This document shows, one piece after another, positions 53,930 through 64,000 of a DNA stretch of 64,000 nucleotides. The notes beneath the pieces were generated by a model that did no database searches, was not told the DNA's origin, and worked only from the letters and a program-made list of their open reading frames with translations. The translations under genes and the position numbers were made by a program. Origin of the DNA: Litomosoides sigmodontis (taxonomy: Eukaryota; Nematoda; Chromadorea; Rhabditida; Onchocercidae); contig OY718803.1 of NCBI GenBank assembly GCA_963070105.1, forward strand, positions 9,901,823 through 9,965,822. The letters run 5' to 3'. The first letter of the stretch is position 1, and each line of letters opens with the position of its first letter.

Positions 53930-56178
53930 GACGACCTCATTCCAACATGTCCATATGATTCTAATTTCACAGGACGATTTGAATTTTTAAAAAGAAAAGA
54001 AACTTCAGGTTAAAATTTGATTATAAAATTCTACTGGACGAAAGGTTCCACCATATTTTCTAATAATTAAAAAAAAAATTTCTACGATTAACGTTTAAAT
54101 ATCTTAATGCACTAATTCACCGTACGAAAAACTAATTCATTTCAATGGAACATAACTGATCGCTTTGTAATATTTTGCAATTTCAGCACTTCATCGTGCA
54201 ATTCAATTTTTTTTTTAATTACGCAAATTTATAATGAAATTTTTGAATTTTCAATCACTTAAAATTTCAAAAAATTTGCACTCAACTTTTACACCTTCCC
54301 ACCAATGTTACTTTATTTAAATGTCCGACTTTCTTTTTACTTCTAATTATTTTATTTGATCCTTTTTTTTCATTTGTAATTTGAAGTTTTAAAATTTACA
54401 CAACGTGAGGAATTAAGGGAGAGAGTGGGATGATGTAAGCTTTAAGCACACGTCCCCCATACGTTCTTCATGGCGCAATCAAGTGGCAAATGTTAATAAT
54501 AGAAGTAGTGGTTGCGTTGTTGGCGAGGGATATTAGGCGTTGAATAGTAGTTCTCAACCTGTTACGTAAGTATCGATTAGGTCAACCGTAAGCTTTTTTG
54601 ACGGCACAAAAGGTCGCTACCGTTCACATCTCCCTTTCTTCCATTATTATTCCGCTTCGTGGCAATCAGTTCAAATTCAGCGATTCGTCCTTGCGGCACG
54701 GAACAGCAGTGCACTTCCCCATCCTGCACTAGATTTCCTCGTATAGCTAACTTTTTCAAAAATTATACTTAAATTTTTTTTAAATTGATTTCGAAATAGA
54801 AAGTTTTTTGTTGGCGAAATTTAATTTAAAATAAATTTTTGCAAATTGTGATGAATGAAACAACAAATTTACTATTTCGTTTAGATATTTTACAAAGTCT
54901 TTTGCCATCGAAAAATTTTACGTATTTTTAAAATTTCATCAATTACTACTTATTAGGGTGACTGAGAATTGAAGAGGAAAATCATTTGTTCGTGCTGTTT
55001 TCTTTAACTCTTTTCAAATTTTAACGCATTTCAAGCTTCGTTTGCTCACTTCTTACTTTTACAATTGAAACAACTAAATAATTTAAATTGAACAATTACT
55101 GTTCGCTTTCAATTTTGTTAATTTCAGAAAATACAACTTTGTAGGAATATGTTGAATTCGCTCAGCAGTTTGCATTCATCGTGTAACATTTCAAATTTCA
55201 GGTCAAATTTCCTGAATTATTGCAACTTTAACAATGCCATAGTCATTTGTTCGAAGTTGCGAAGATTAAATTTTGTGCTATCTGAAAGGATTAAAATTGA
55301 AATTACAAAATTTAAAAAGCGAAAAAATCTCATTTCTCATAAATAATTTAAAATTTGAATGCCTCAAATGTTTCTCGTTCATTGTCGCTTTTTTCGATTC
55401 TTTAAGAATAAAACAGAAACTGTACGAGGAATAAAATTAAATTTACGAGTACTTGCAAAGTTCTTCACTTACTTAAGCTCAATGTTTTCCAATCTTTTCC
55501 TACAGTAGAATTTTTTTTTCAAGATTTTAGATTCAGCAGTGATAATTGTAATTATATTTTAGAAAATGATAATGGCCATTGATTGTTTCAGTGATCCAGC
55601 AGTCTGCAACAGTAATGACGAGGGAAGGACAATTGATTTTGCAGTGGTCAGTTTTGCCAATGAAAAGTTACAGTATCTTTTATTTGCTTTCTACGACTCA
55701 TTTTGCACAATTTAAATCGAAATGCAGTAAGCAGTAGGAAATTTGATGCTGGAAATTTTTTGCTTTTAATTTTTTTCAATTTAAACTTAACTATAATCAG
55801 TGTGCAGAGAGCGAGGGGAGCGGGAGAGAGGAGGAGAGAAAGGTAAACAGTGAAGTGTCGTCAACCATTAAGTATGGTGAAGTAAGAGGAAAAAGCATTT
55901 AATCAGCGAATTTCAATGTGAAATTCATGCACTTCAAAAATGGACGGCAATTTAGCTAAACTGTATGAGAAATTTAGCACTTGACCTTCTACGTCATCGT
56001 TGCTTTTAAATCAGTTTGCAAGTATTGGAAAAATGTTTTTTTTTTTTTGATTAGATAATCAAATAAATCACGTAGGTTATGCGGTCTCTGTAGTTGCATG
56101 CATTTTACGCTATCAATAAGGAACTTTTAAATATCAGAAAAAATTCAATTTCATTAATTGTACAACTGTTCGCTGTAG
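53930..56178. other. Spacer between SL1/5S cluster and bZIP exon
   Basis: About 2.2 kb of AT-rich DNA. Upstream exons of the bZIP gene may lie here (for example near 55592-55650, after a TTTCAG) but none could be confirmed. An AG-rich tract is at 55811-55840. Confidence 0.4.
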
Positions 56179-56346
56179 TTTGAGAGGCAGAAACTGCGCC
56201 GAATTCGTAACAATAATGCTGCCCGAAGATCACGTGAAGCACGTCGTACAAAAGAAGCACAAAATCGTACACGTATGGCTCATCTTGAAGAGGAAAATGA
56301 CGCACTACGAATGCAAATTAATCTATTGAGGAAAGAATTGGAATAC
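56179..56346 (+). CDS. bZIP transcription factor exon (partial gene)
   Basis: One exon carries a complete basic region and most of a leucine zipper: KLRRIRNNNAARRSREARRT followed by KEAQNRTRMAHLEEENDALR and MQINLLRKELEY. The N-x-x-AA-x-x-SR signature is present and the heptads carry L, L, I/L, L. The spacing resembles the PAR/CES-2/ATF-2-like bZIP group, but the N-terminal extended basic region typical of PAR factors lies in an exon that was not found. The acceptor CGCTGTAG precedes the exon and a GTGCAT donor follows. The upstream and downstream exons are unknown; a frame at 57470-57796 was considered as a downstream exon but not accepted. Confidence 0.75.
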
Positions 56347-59172
56347 GTGCATTTTGTGATTTTTGCAACAAATTTTACGTGGAAATATTACTACAAAATT
56401 AATTTTAGGTGAAAAATGCTATTGCTATGATGTGTGTCCATTAATTGTTATTCTTACTGTGAAAATAACTTCAAAATGGCAATAGCTAAATTTTGATTAT
56501 AAAAATTTGAAATAAAACTATCAAAAATTATTTCGAATTGAAATATTAGCTGACTTTGTTAAAGCAAACAAGATATGATGCGGTAATTGAAATAGCTAAA
56601 TCAATTTTAAAAAGTCAATTGAATTAGTTGTATTTAACGGCTCGATTTTTCAATTCTTCCCATGCAGTCTGATGTATATAAAGTAGAGGATCGCACTTGC
56701 TTTGTTCTCTCTCTCTCTCTCAAATTCTCTGTTAGATAAGATTCGTTATTAATCATTTTAAATAAAACTATAAAATTCAAATTTAAATTTTATTTAATTT
56801 AAAACTTTAAATGGACAACAAGAAGACTAAGTGGAAAAAAACGAAAGTTGTTTTTCTTTTCGAATTTTTTTCCTTCGCAAAGTTCCTTTCATTTCAGAGA
56901 ATTAGGCGCTGTTGGAAATTTATTTCAATTGCCGTGTAATATTCACTACTAATTACTATTAATTTATATTTAAAGCTTTTCAATTAATATTTTAGTTATT
57001 AAGTAATTCATTAGTGTTGCGCAACTTGAAAAGCATTTCTGATACATAGGCATGAAAAATGATTTGGCTTTAATTAATTTATTTGTTCATTTTACTCTTT
57101 TAATGCTTTGCTGCATGAGTGACCGTGCTTTTAAGTATGAAGATTTCAATCGTCTGAGTGTTTTCACTTCACATATCACTATTATCGATTAATGAAAAAA
57201 TTACAGTAAATTCGAATTGAGTATTCTAGTCAACTAATTTATTCTTTCAATTTAAAAATTCACAAAATACTCAAACTAATTTTTTATACACTCATAAGAA
57301 ACTATGTAACAGTTTTCACTATTCTAAACTTTATTAAATTTATCAATCGATTATCAATCATTTCTCGCACAAAATGATTAATCTGGACCAATCATTCAAA
57401 TTATCATATCAATTTGAAAAATTTGAGGATGCGTTATGATGACAATTGTGAAAGGTTGATTGGTCGATCATGCTGAGAGGTGCAAGTGACCCGTTGCGTC
57501 ATTGCTATTGCGTCAGTGGCACTGCTGGTGACCTGTACCTCCGTCCTGCATTGCGTCAACTGGCGAATGTTACGGCATTTTTTTATTTGTCGGTGAATTT
57601 CATCACAGTGTCAAATATCGGCAGGCACGCACACGCACACGCACACGCACACGCAAATGGACTACTGTTGCATAATCCATTCCTATCAACTGCATATACA
57701 AATTACGCCAGAAATTTGCTTCAAAAAAAGGGGAAGGAAGAAAAAATTGAACATTTCGTGGCATTAAAGAATGAATTAGTGAAGAAAACAAAATAAGCAT
57801 CAATTAGTCTTTTATCAATTAATTAGAAACAATGAATAGTGAAAATGAATAAAACACACAAACAATTAAATAAATGAAATTTGAATTTTGAATTAAATCA
57901 AAGCAAATTAAGCCGATTCAACAAGATTTTTAGCACAAAATAAGTGCTTTCAGAGAGATGTTTCATTAGCACTTTATCATGACACTCTATTTTTGGAAAA
58001 ATTGACTTAGCTAGAAATACCGAAATGTCCGTTAGTGTTCTTAAAAAACTTTACTTAAATGTTCTCAGATACTATCATATGATGAATACTGCATGAGCGA
58101 TAAGATCCTAAATTATTTGTGACGAAAAATTATGAAATGAGATTTTTTTTTCATATTTTTCATTATCGCTCCTCCTTTTTTTTTTATATTTGATGTCACC
58201 GTCCTTCCTTCCCATTCCTCACTCACTCTCTCTCTCTCTCTCTCTCGCACCTCATTTCATACAGAAGTGCCGAAAATGGAATGCAAAAAACGTGATTTAT
58301 CTCAAACTGTCTGTAATGTAATGTGGAACAAATTATACTTGTGGATTCTACCGCTTTAAAAAAACCTCACGTTTGCAACAACCGACGTCGACTGGTTGCT
58401 GCTATCTCTCTCTCTCTCTCTCTTTCTCTCTCTTCCTTTTGTTTTTCTTTTTAGAGGAAGAAATACCGATCTTTTGCAGTGGTTTGACTAATGCCGTTGC
58501 ACTGTATGATGACTTGCTAAATTGAAATTGAAAAAGTTAATTGGCAAAATCTTGACGACCAGGACTGCATCGCACTCACTGTTGGCATTCACCTTAGGTT
58601 CAATGTCAAATGATATACTGGATGTGAGGTAAGGAGGTTAGGATTGACGGTATTTTCAAATTTTGATAAGATTTCAAAAAATCCTTTCACTAATTCTATT
58701 CATTAGCCGAATGTTGTTGTGCAAACAATGTAAACTATTTTAGACTTATCACTAATCAATGAAATAGGAAACTTCAGGAAGCAACGAAAAAAAAGAGTTA
58801 AATTCCTCATACGTGTGGAAGTTGAACGACATCTGTTGGTCGTGGTTGTTCTTTGTGCTGGTCAGCAGCTGACCACACCTGGTATGCACATTTAGGTTTC
58901 CTAGCTGCTACTCTAAATTTGTTGAAATGTCACTAACGTTTAATTCTGTCGTCCAGACAGCAGCAATTGGTCTGAGAAAATCAGATCAGAGCTATCATAT
59001 TACTCTATTGTTTTGGTTGAAAAAAATTCAAATGATGCTGTTCATTGCAAAAGTGATAATAAGAGGATAATAATGATAATAATAACTTCCAAAGATCACT
59101 TGCCTGGTTCAAAATCGGATTAGTAATATCATTTACTGATGCTTTGGCTGCAAAAGAACGACCTTTTGACCA

Positions 59173-59230
59173 CTTGATGGTGACCGATCAGCCATTTTTC
59201 CCTTGATGGTGGCCGATCAGCCATCTTTCC
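59173..59230. repeat. 29-bp tandem duplication
   Basis: 59173-59201 and 59202-59230 (beginning CTTGATGGTG) are adjacent copies with two mismatches. Confidence 0.92.
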
Positions 59231-59605
59231 CACAAAACCACAAAGCGAAAACCAGCTACTTGCTCCTCTGAACAACTAATTTTGAATTCCGACCACCTAA
59301 ATTCTTCGTTTTTTTTTTTAATACTGCCGATGATTCCTTTGTTTTTCTTCCAAAATTATTTGCATAGAAGTATTCTTAAACAAAACTATTGGAGAAGTAA
59401 CAATGACATATAAGAGTTAATGTAAGCTAAAAGTAATTTATCTAACAGTGAAATCGAACATGCCTGCCCACCGTTGACTTTCACTAAAATGTCAATCGAT
59501 AGCAAATTCCATCAGCATATTTTAATGCAACTTTCATCGTCATACTAGGTTAGTATGTGATTTTTTGCAGGGTGAGCTCTCGCCACCTTTACAATTCTAG
59601 ACGAT

Positions 59606-59770
59606 TCAAATACTGATAAATTCAAAAATTTCAAATTCAAGAATCAAATATTCAAATTCGATTCAATTATTCAAATTCATTCAGTTCAAATTCATATATT
59701 CAATTCAATTCAGATATTCGATTCAAAAATCAAATACGATTCAAACACTCAAATACTGATAAATTCAAAA
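59606..59770. repeat. ATTCAAAT-rich degenerate repeat bounded by 22-bp direct repeats
   Basis: The stretch is built of variants of ATTCAAAT/ATTCAATT. Its two ends, 59606-59627 and 59749-59770, are identical 22-base copies (containing AAATACTGATAAATTC). Confidence 0.88.
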
Positions 59771-61447
59771 GCAAAGAAAAATTAGAATTGTTTTTCTTTT
59801 AAAGTTTGTTCTTAAAATACTCTTTTTTTTTCGCCTTCTCAATTCGACAGTTTATGCAATGTCTTTGATGTATTAATAAAATTTATGAAAAGTGACTTAT
59901 TGCCTATTGCTTAATCGATGTTGCTCAAATTGAATTTGCCTATCATTTCTTTTCTTGTCGTTCACATGAAATGTCTCCGGAAAAACTGATATGAAATTGA
60001 AATTGAGCAATGAAATGTGTGTAAAAATTAAGCTAAATGATAAATGAGAAGCAATGTTAGCAATGCGAACTAAGACGTTCAAATAAATGAATTCAAAAAT
60101 AATTCTTTTTCATTAAAATTAAGTTGAAAAATAAATTGGTTGAATGTTTGAAATTTTTGATGAAAAAAAAAAGGCAACAAGCAATTTGTTGGACATAACT
60201 CTGACACGAAGCAAACAAACGTTACCGATAGAATGTCCGCCCGTCCATCTTTTCTTATCACTCACTCATTTCGCATTCATAAATTCTTTTGTGAAAAAGG
60301 AAATTAAATTATGAAGAAAGAAAAAACAATGGCAAAAAAAAAATGAAACTTGTAAATGTACGACGAGTATTTACTGTTTGAAGTATTTCACGAAATAGCT
60401 GCTCTTCAATCACTTGTTAAAATTTTTTTTTAAACAAATTTTCTATTGTTGATAAATAAGATGATTAAGTGATAAGGAGCTTATTCTCTCTCACTATCAA
60501 ATATTTTACATTCCTTATCTTTTCTCTACTCCAATTCACCACTCTTTCTTGCTTCTCTCTTACTCTCTCGTTCTCAGCCACGTTAATCAGTTCATTTTTG
60601 AAGTGCGGAAAAGTCAGCCAAAAATTACGTATTGTTGAAAAGCTGTTGTCATGTGAATGAAACAGTGCACAAAGATTGCGGCACTACAAAAGCTTGAAGC
60701 GCTTTGTGATTGTCATCCATCCGCTCCTTCCTTGCGGTACTTCATTTTTAGAAAATGCTGTTGCACAATAAATATGCAAATTGGTGAAGTTCCGACGGTG
60801 GCGAGGATTGCGTGACATTGCGATTGAAATATTCCTTATCATCCAGTTCACTCAAATGATTATTGGATGTTGTAAAGCGGGAAAGATCACTTCAAATTTT
60901 ATGAACATTTTGAAAATAATCATTTCCAAAAATTTTATCATTCATCCGAATATTCAATAGATTTTCGTGAATGGTTAAAGTTTGCAGAGGAGCAGTCCAG
61001 GAGTTATTTCAACTTAGTGCAACTGTGGAAATTGTTTTGCATCAATCAACCAAATTCTGCACTTCAGGAAACATCAAACTGCCAGCAGCACTAACTTGAA
61101 ATATGTCAAAGCTAGTATTGTCTTGTTTTTTTGCGCCCTACAGGCAAACTAACTATTTTCTCGCTGAATGGTTAATTTTGAGAAACTTAAAAAACAATTT
61201 CCCTATCACTTCTTTATAATTTCAAAAATTTTCATTTTCTTATAATTTCAATGCACATCACTAAATTAAATTTCAAAATGTGGAGAAACCTTCTTTGAGC
61301 TTCCTATTTCCATCTATTTACTTTACACGTAAACATCTTTTGTTGTGAAAAGTTTGTTTTTTTATTTTGCATCCTTTGTGTCAGCAACAAATTCAATTTC
61401 AAAAGATTTCTTCGGAATTTAAATGAATTTCAACGCAAAGGCTTCAG

Positions 61448-62127
61448 TGCCCCTTACAGTGAGCGATACAGGAGTACATATCAAAGAGCACTGGTGGTCT
61501 TTTTCTGTAAGCATTTGGCTCGAAGGATGCAGCTTATTAATAGTTTATTAGTAGAGTAACAGCTTGTAACACAATGTTAGAAGTTTACAAGTACGTGATG
61601 GTGCGAGTAAACTGTGTTGGAGAGTTGGGTCGGAAGGAGGACGTTGCTAGAGCGGCTGGTTAATAGCGTGAGGAATTACTACCCGTGAATTTAGTAAGAA
61701 TTGGTTGATAAGGAGGCTAAAGTTCAGTTGCCTCGCACCATGTAGGAGTGGTTTAATTGTCTATAATTTAAGGATTTGAAACAGATAATTAATGATGCTA
61801 AGGAAATCTTACGTCAACGGGATGCGAGTGGCATCTCACGATAAGAGAGGTGAGGTCCGAGGCACTTGTGTACCGAACATCATGTACCAGGCATGGCATG
61901 AATCTAAGACAGTTAACATGTGGGTGACACTGATGGGAATTAACAAATGTTAAATATAGAGTGGAATCATCTTAGACATTGAGGAAGTAGCTAAATGATG
62001 ACTGGTAATAACAGTTAAATCGATATCTAACTTGTAAATGGTTTATGATCATCTGTGAGGCTACAGCAGGAATATTGTCACCAGAGTAATTGGAAACTTA
62101 TGTTTTTATATTTCCGAATTCTGGACA
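61448..62127 (-). repeat. Candidate 3' LTR of the Pao/BEL element
   Basis: On the minus strand a purine tract GGTCGGGAG (62136-62128) is followed at 62127 by TGTCCAGAATTCGG, which looks like a polypurine tract then an LTR start. The region differs in composition from the flank, and its far end near 61448 reads GGGGCA on the minus strand. The length would be about 680 bases. The second LTR lies outside the window, so the ends cannot be verified. Confidence 0.35.
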
Positions 62128-62440
62128 CTCCCGACCGAAAGAGTTACTTTCAGGTGGACAGGTTATGAGTTTGTAATTAAAATTAGTTTGTTTAGTGGGT
62201 ATTTTCTGGTTCCCTCTCTGTGTTTACGGGAGTTTGTTGTACGTTAATGGTGACAATGTCCCTCCGTTTTGCACTTTTTGGGACAAATCATGGATTTGAT
62301 CAAGTCAAGTTTGAACTTAACTAAAATCAAAACAGTTGAAACAATGAGCAGTGCTACCGCTACAGTAATCATTTTCCAGTGTTCGGTTAATTCTTCAATT
62401 TCTTCTTTCATAAATCCAGCGGCTTATTCCACGTCGACTT

Positions 62441-63129
62441 CTAGTTGTTTTGCCAGTTCATCTCCCTCCCTGCTGCGTGATTTCTTGCCAAAGCAATTCT
62501 TGTTTTCCTTGAGGAGGCATCATGCTTATGTGCTAGCATTTCTAGCTCCGCATTAATACGTTCAACTTCGAACTTACTTACAATTCCTCCTTTGAAGTCG
62601 ATTTTCCGAATACTGATTTCATTTGATTCGCATGGGGGCAAGGAGTACTTCCCCATCTGTCCTCCTTGCGATTACGTCATCTCGTTGTAACAGCAGTCTT
62701 GCTAGTAGCGTAGGAGAGTTAGTCGATACTCATTCGATTAATAACAAGAGGTTATTTCTGTTTTGACAACTCCTTTTGTTGATGATACTAATGTGTTGTT
62801 GGAGTTCCTTTTGTAGTGTATCAAATAAGTATTGGAAATTTAGGGTTCTCCGAGTCCACTGTTTCTTGCTGATTGATTTCCGTCATGAATAATTGATACT
62901 TTGATACTGCGTTCGTATCCGTGGTCCAGTTTACTTCACTTTCGTTAATGATGTGGTCACCTTTCATGAGGTATGGATTAGTGAATCTGCAATTCATGGT
63001 TGTAATGGTTTCGTTACCATCGTTGTGTGTAAATGAAGTCTGCAGTTCGTCAATGATCAGATGGTCATCATATTTTCGGACACTGAATTCTCCAATTCTT
63101 CTGCATAAGGAAAACCTTGTTGTGTCCAC
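62441..63129 (-). pseudogene. Unassigned frames of the retroelement 3' region
   Basis: Two minus-strand frames (63129-62821, about 102 codons, and 62656-62441, about 71 codons) lie between the pol fragment and the candidate LTR. Their base composition matches the element rather than the AT-rich flank. The first has glycosylation-type NET, NES and NWT sites and could derive from an envelope-like gene carried by some nematode Pao/BEL elements, but no diagnostic motif was recognised. No integrase motif (HHCC or DDE) was found. Broken and non-functional as seen. Confidence 0.35.
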
Positions 63130-63489
63130 GGTACTCCACAGGACAATGCTGCTTTCGGTTGCGCATTTCCCTCGTTGGAATGGACAGTTCTGCGTGTTCT
63201 CAAGATCGGAAACTAATCAGTCCTCTTCCATCGTACGTCAGTACATTTCCTTTCATTAACAGGAAGTTGGTTGTTGACTGACATTTCGATCCCATCCAAC
63301 CGTAGGAATAATTCATGTCATTTGTTCGAGGACAGTTGGCCGTTTAATGCTTGTCCGTTTACCTCTCTTTGATAGTCGAGAGCTTTGCAAAATTGCGAAG
63401 TTGTTGCTGAAGTGACCGACCGTTTCATCAGAGTTCACTGATAACGAGAAAGGCTTTAGTACACACTGTTCGAGGTAATTGCGAGCCAT

Positions 63490-64000
63490 TTAAAGATACA
63501 CTGGAAAATGCAAGCAGCGATGCTGCATCGGCAAGTGCTGAAGCTGCCGCAACGGATATCTTGCTTGGACTACCTGCTTTATGACAAACTGCGCTGCTCG
63601 TACTGCTAACAATTCTAATCTCGGAATTGTTGCACCCTTTATCGGAGCACTTCCACACTTCGCGAATATTAGGTAAGCGTCCTTCTCTTGGACGGTGTAT
63701 ATTGCGGCAACGTATGCCACTGATGAAGCATCAGTAAATACATGTAGTGTTGTTGATTGAGATGAGTTGGTTACAGCTCGCGGTATGTCCTTTATGTATG
63801 ATGACCAGGCGTCTATGAGATCTTCCCAAGTTTCTTCACCTTCGGCACTCATTGACTGATCGCAATTCACAGCCTTTCTCCACAGATTTTGCAGAAGTAG
63901 TTTGATTGGTACCACACATGGGATTAAGAAACCTAAGAGATCGTACTGAGAAGCCATGAATTTCCATATCGTTCTATGGTTTCATTGTTACTTGAATTGT
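63490..64000 (-). mobile_element. Pao/BEL retrotransposon pol fragment (RT end and RNase H start)
   Basis: The minus-strand frame from 63957 shows the Pao/BEL junction between reverse transcriptase and RNase H: SQYDLLGFLIPCVVPIKLLL, an LWRKAVNCDQ segment, then the RNase H core LHVFTDASSVAYVAAIY with FAKCGSAPIK and TIPRLELLAVRAA. The frame then loses similarity and stops at 63490. An in-frame TGA lies upstream at about 63982-63984 on the minus strand. The rest of the element runs off the window. It is a decayed copy; nothing indicates current activity. Confidence 0.85.

Larger units (their letters stand above)
56347..61447. other. Gene-poor spacer with short repeats
   Basis: About 5.1 kb without a supported gene. 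It contains CACACG units at 57624-57652, CT runs near 58224 and 58404, a 29-bp tandem pair and an ATTCAAAT-rich block. Remaining exons of the bZIP gene may be hidden here. Confidence 0.4.

Noticed and set aside
57470..57796. 108-codon plus-strand frame as a further bZIP exon
   Set aside because: It includes a CACACG repeat, has no heptad or conserved motif, and no convincing acceptor phase.

Overview
The window reads as nuclear DNA of a nematode. It is AT-rich, its genes are split into many short exons with GT..AG introns, and microsatellites are abundant. It carries a 5S rRNA gene next to an SL1 spliced-leader RNA gene, which is diagnostic of nematodes. A decayed Pao/BEL retroelement and the intron sizes would suit a spirurid or filarial worm, but the species assignment is inference.

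Layout. Bases 1-12.8 kb form a dense housekeeping block. On the minus strand lie the first exon of an NPRL3-like gene (cut by the window edge), a phosducin-like protein (PhLP1/PDCL), a MAIP1-like mitochondrial protein and a small HMG-box protein. On the plus strand lie UXT (prefoldin-like), CENP-X (MHF2) and EMC3. Same-strand neighbours are about 0.5-0.8 kb apart, and several start codons sit 2-24 bases after a TTTYAG-type acceptor, as expected for trans-splicing and possible operons. Bases 15.6-20.1 kb hold two head-to-head C-type-lectin-like genes with signal peptides; one reading frame runs through a (CA)n microsatellite. Bases 25.2-31.2 kb (minus) hold a complete 13-exon serotonin-transporter-type Na+/Cl- symporter (mod-5-like) with a microsatellite-coded threonine-rich N-terminus. 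Bases 31.2-38.4 kb are a repeat-rich divergent spacer with a 750-bp CAA array. Bases 38.4-52.7 kb (plus) hold a TIAM/still-life-type Rac GEF with an EVH1 domain, coiled coil, RBD, PDZ, DH and PH. Bases 53.4-53.9 kb (minus) hold a short SL1-5S cluster with one intact and one truncated SL1 gene. A bZIP exon lies at 56.2 kb. Bases 61.4-64.0 kb hold the 3' part of a degraded Pao/BEL element.

Exon boundaries were read by eye from conserved protein sequence, splice sites and phase. All multi-exon CDS entries give the gene span with exon coordinates in the evidence. The first coding exons of the lectins, the exon 6/7 junction of the GEF and the rest of the bZIP gene are the weakest models.
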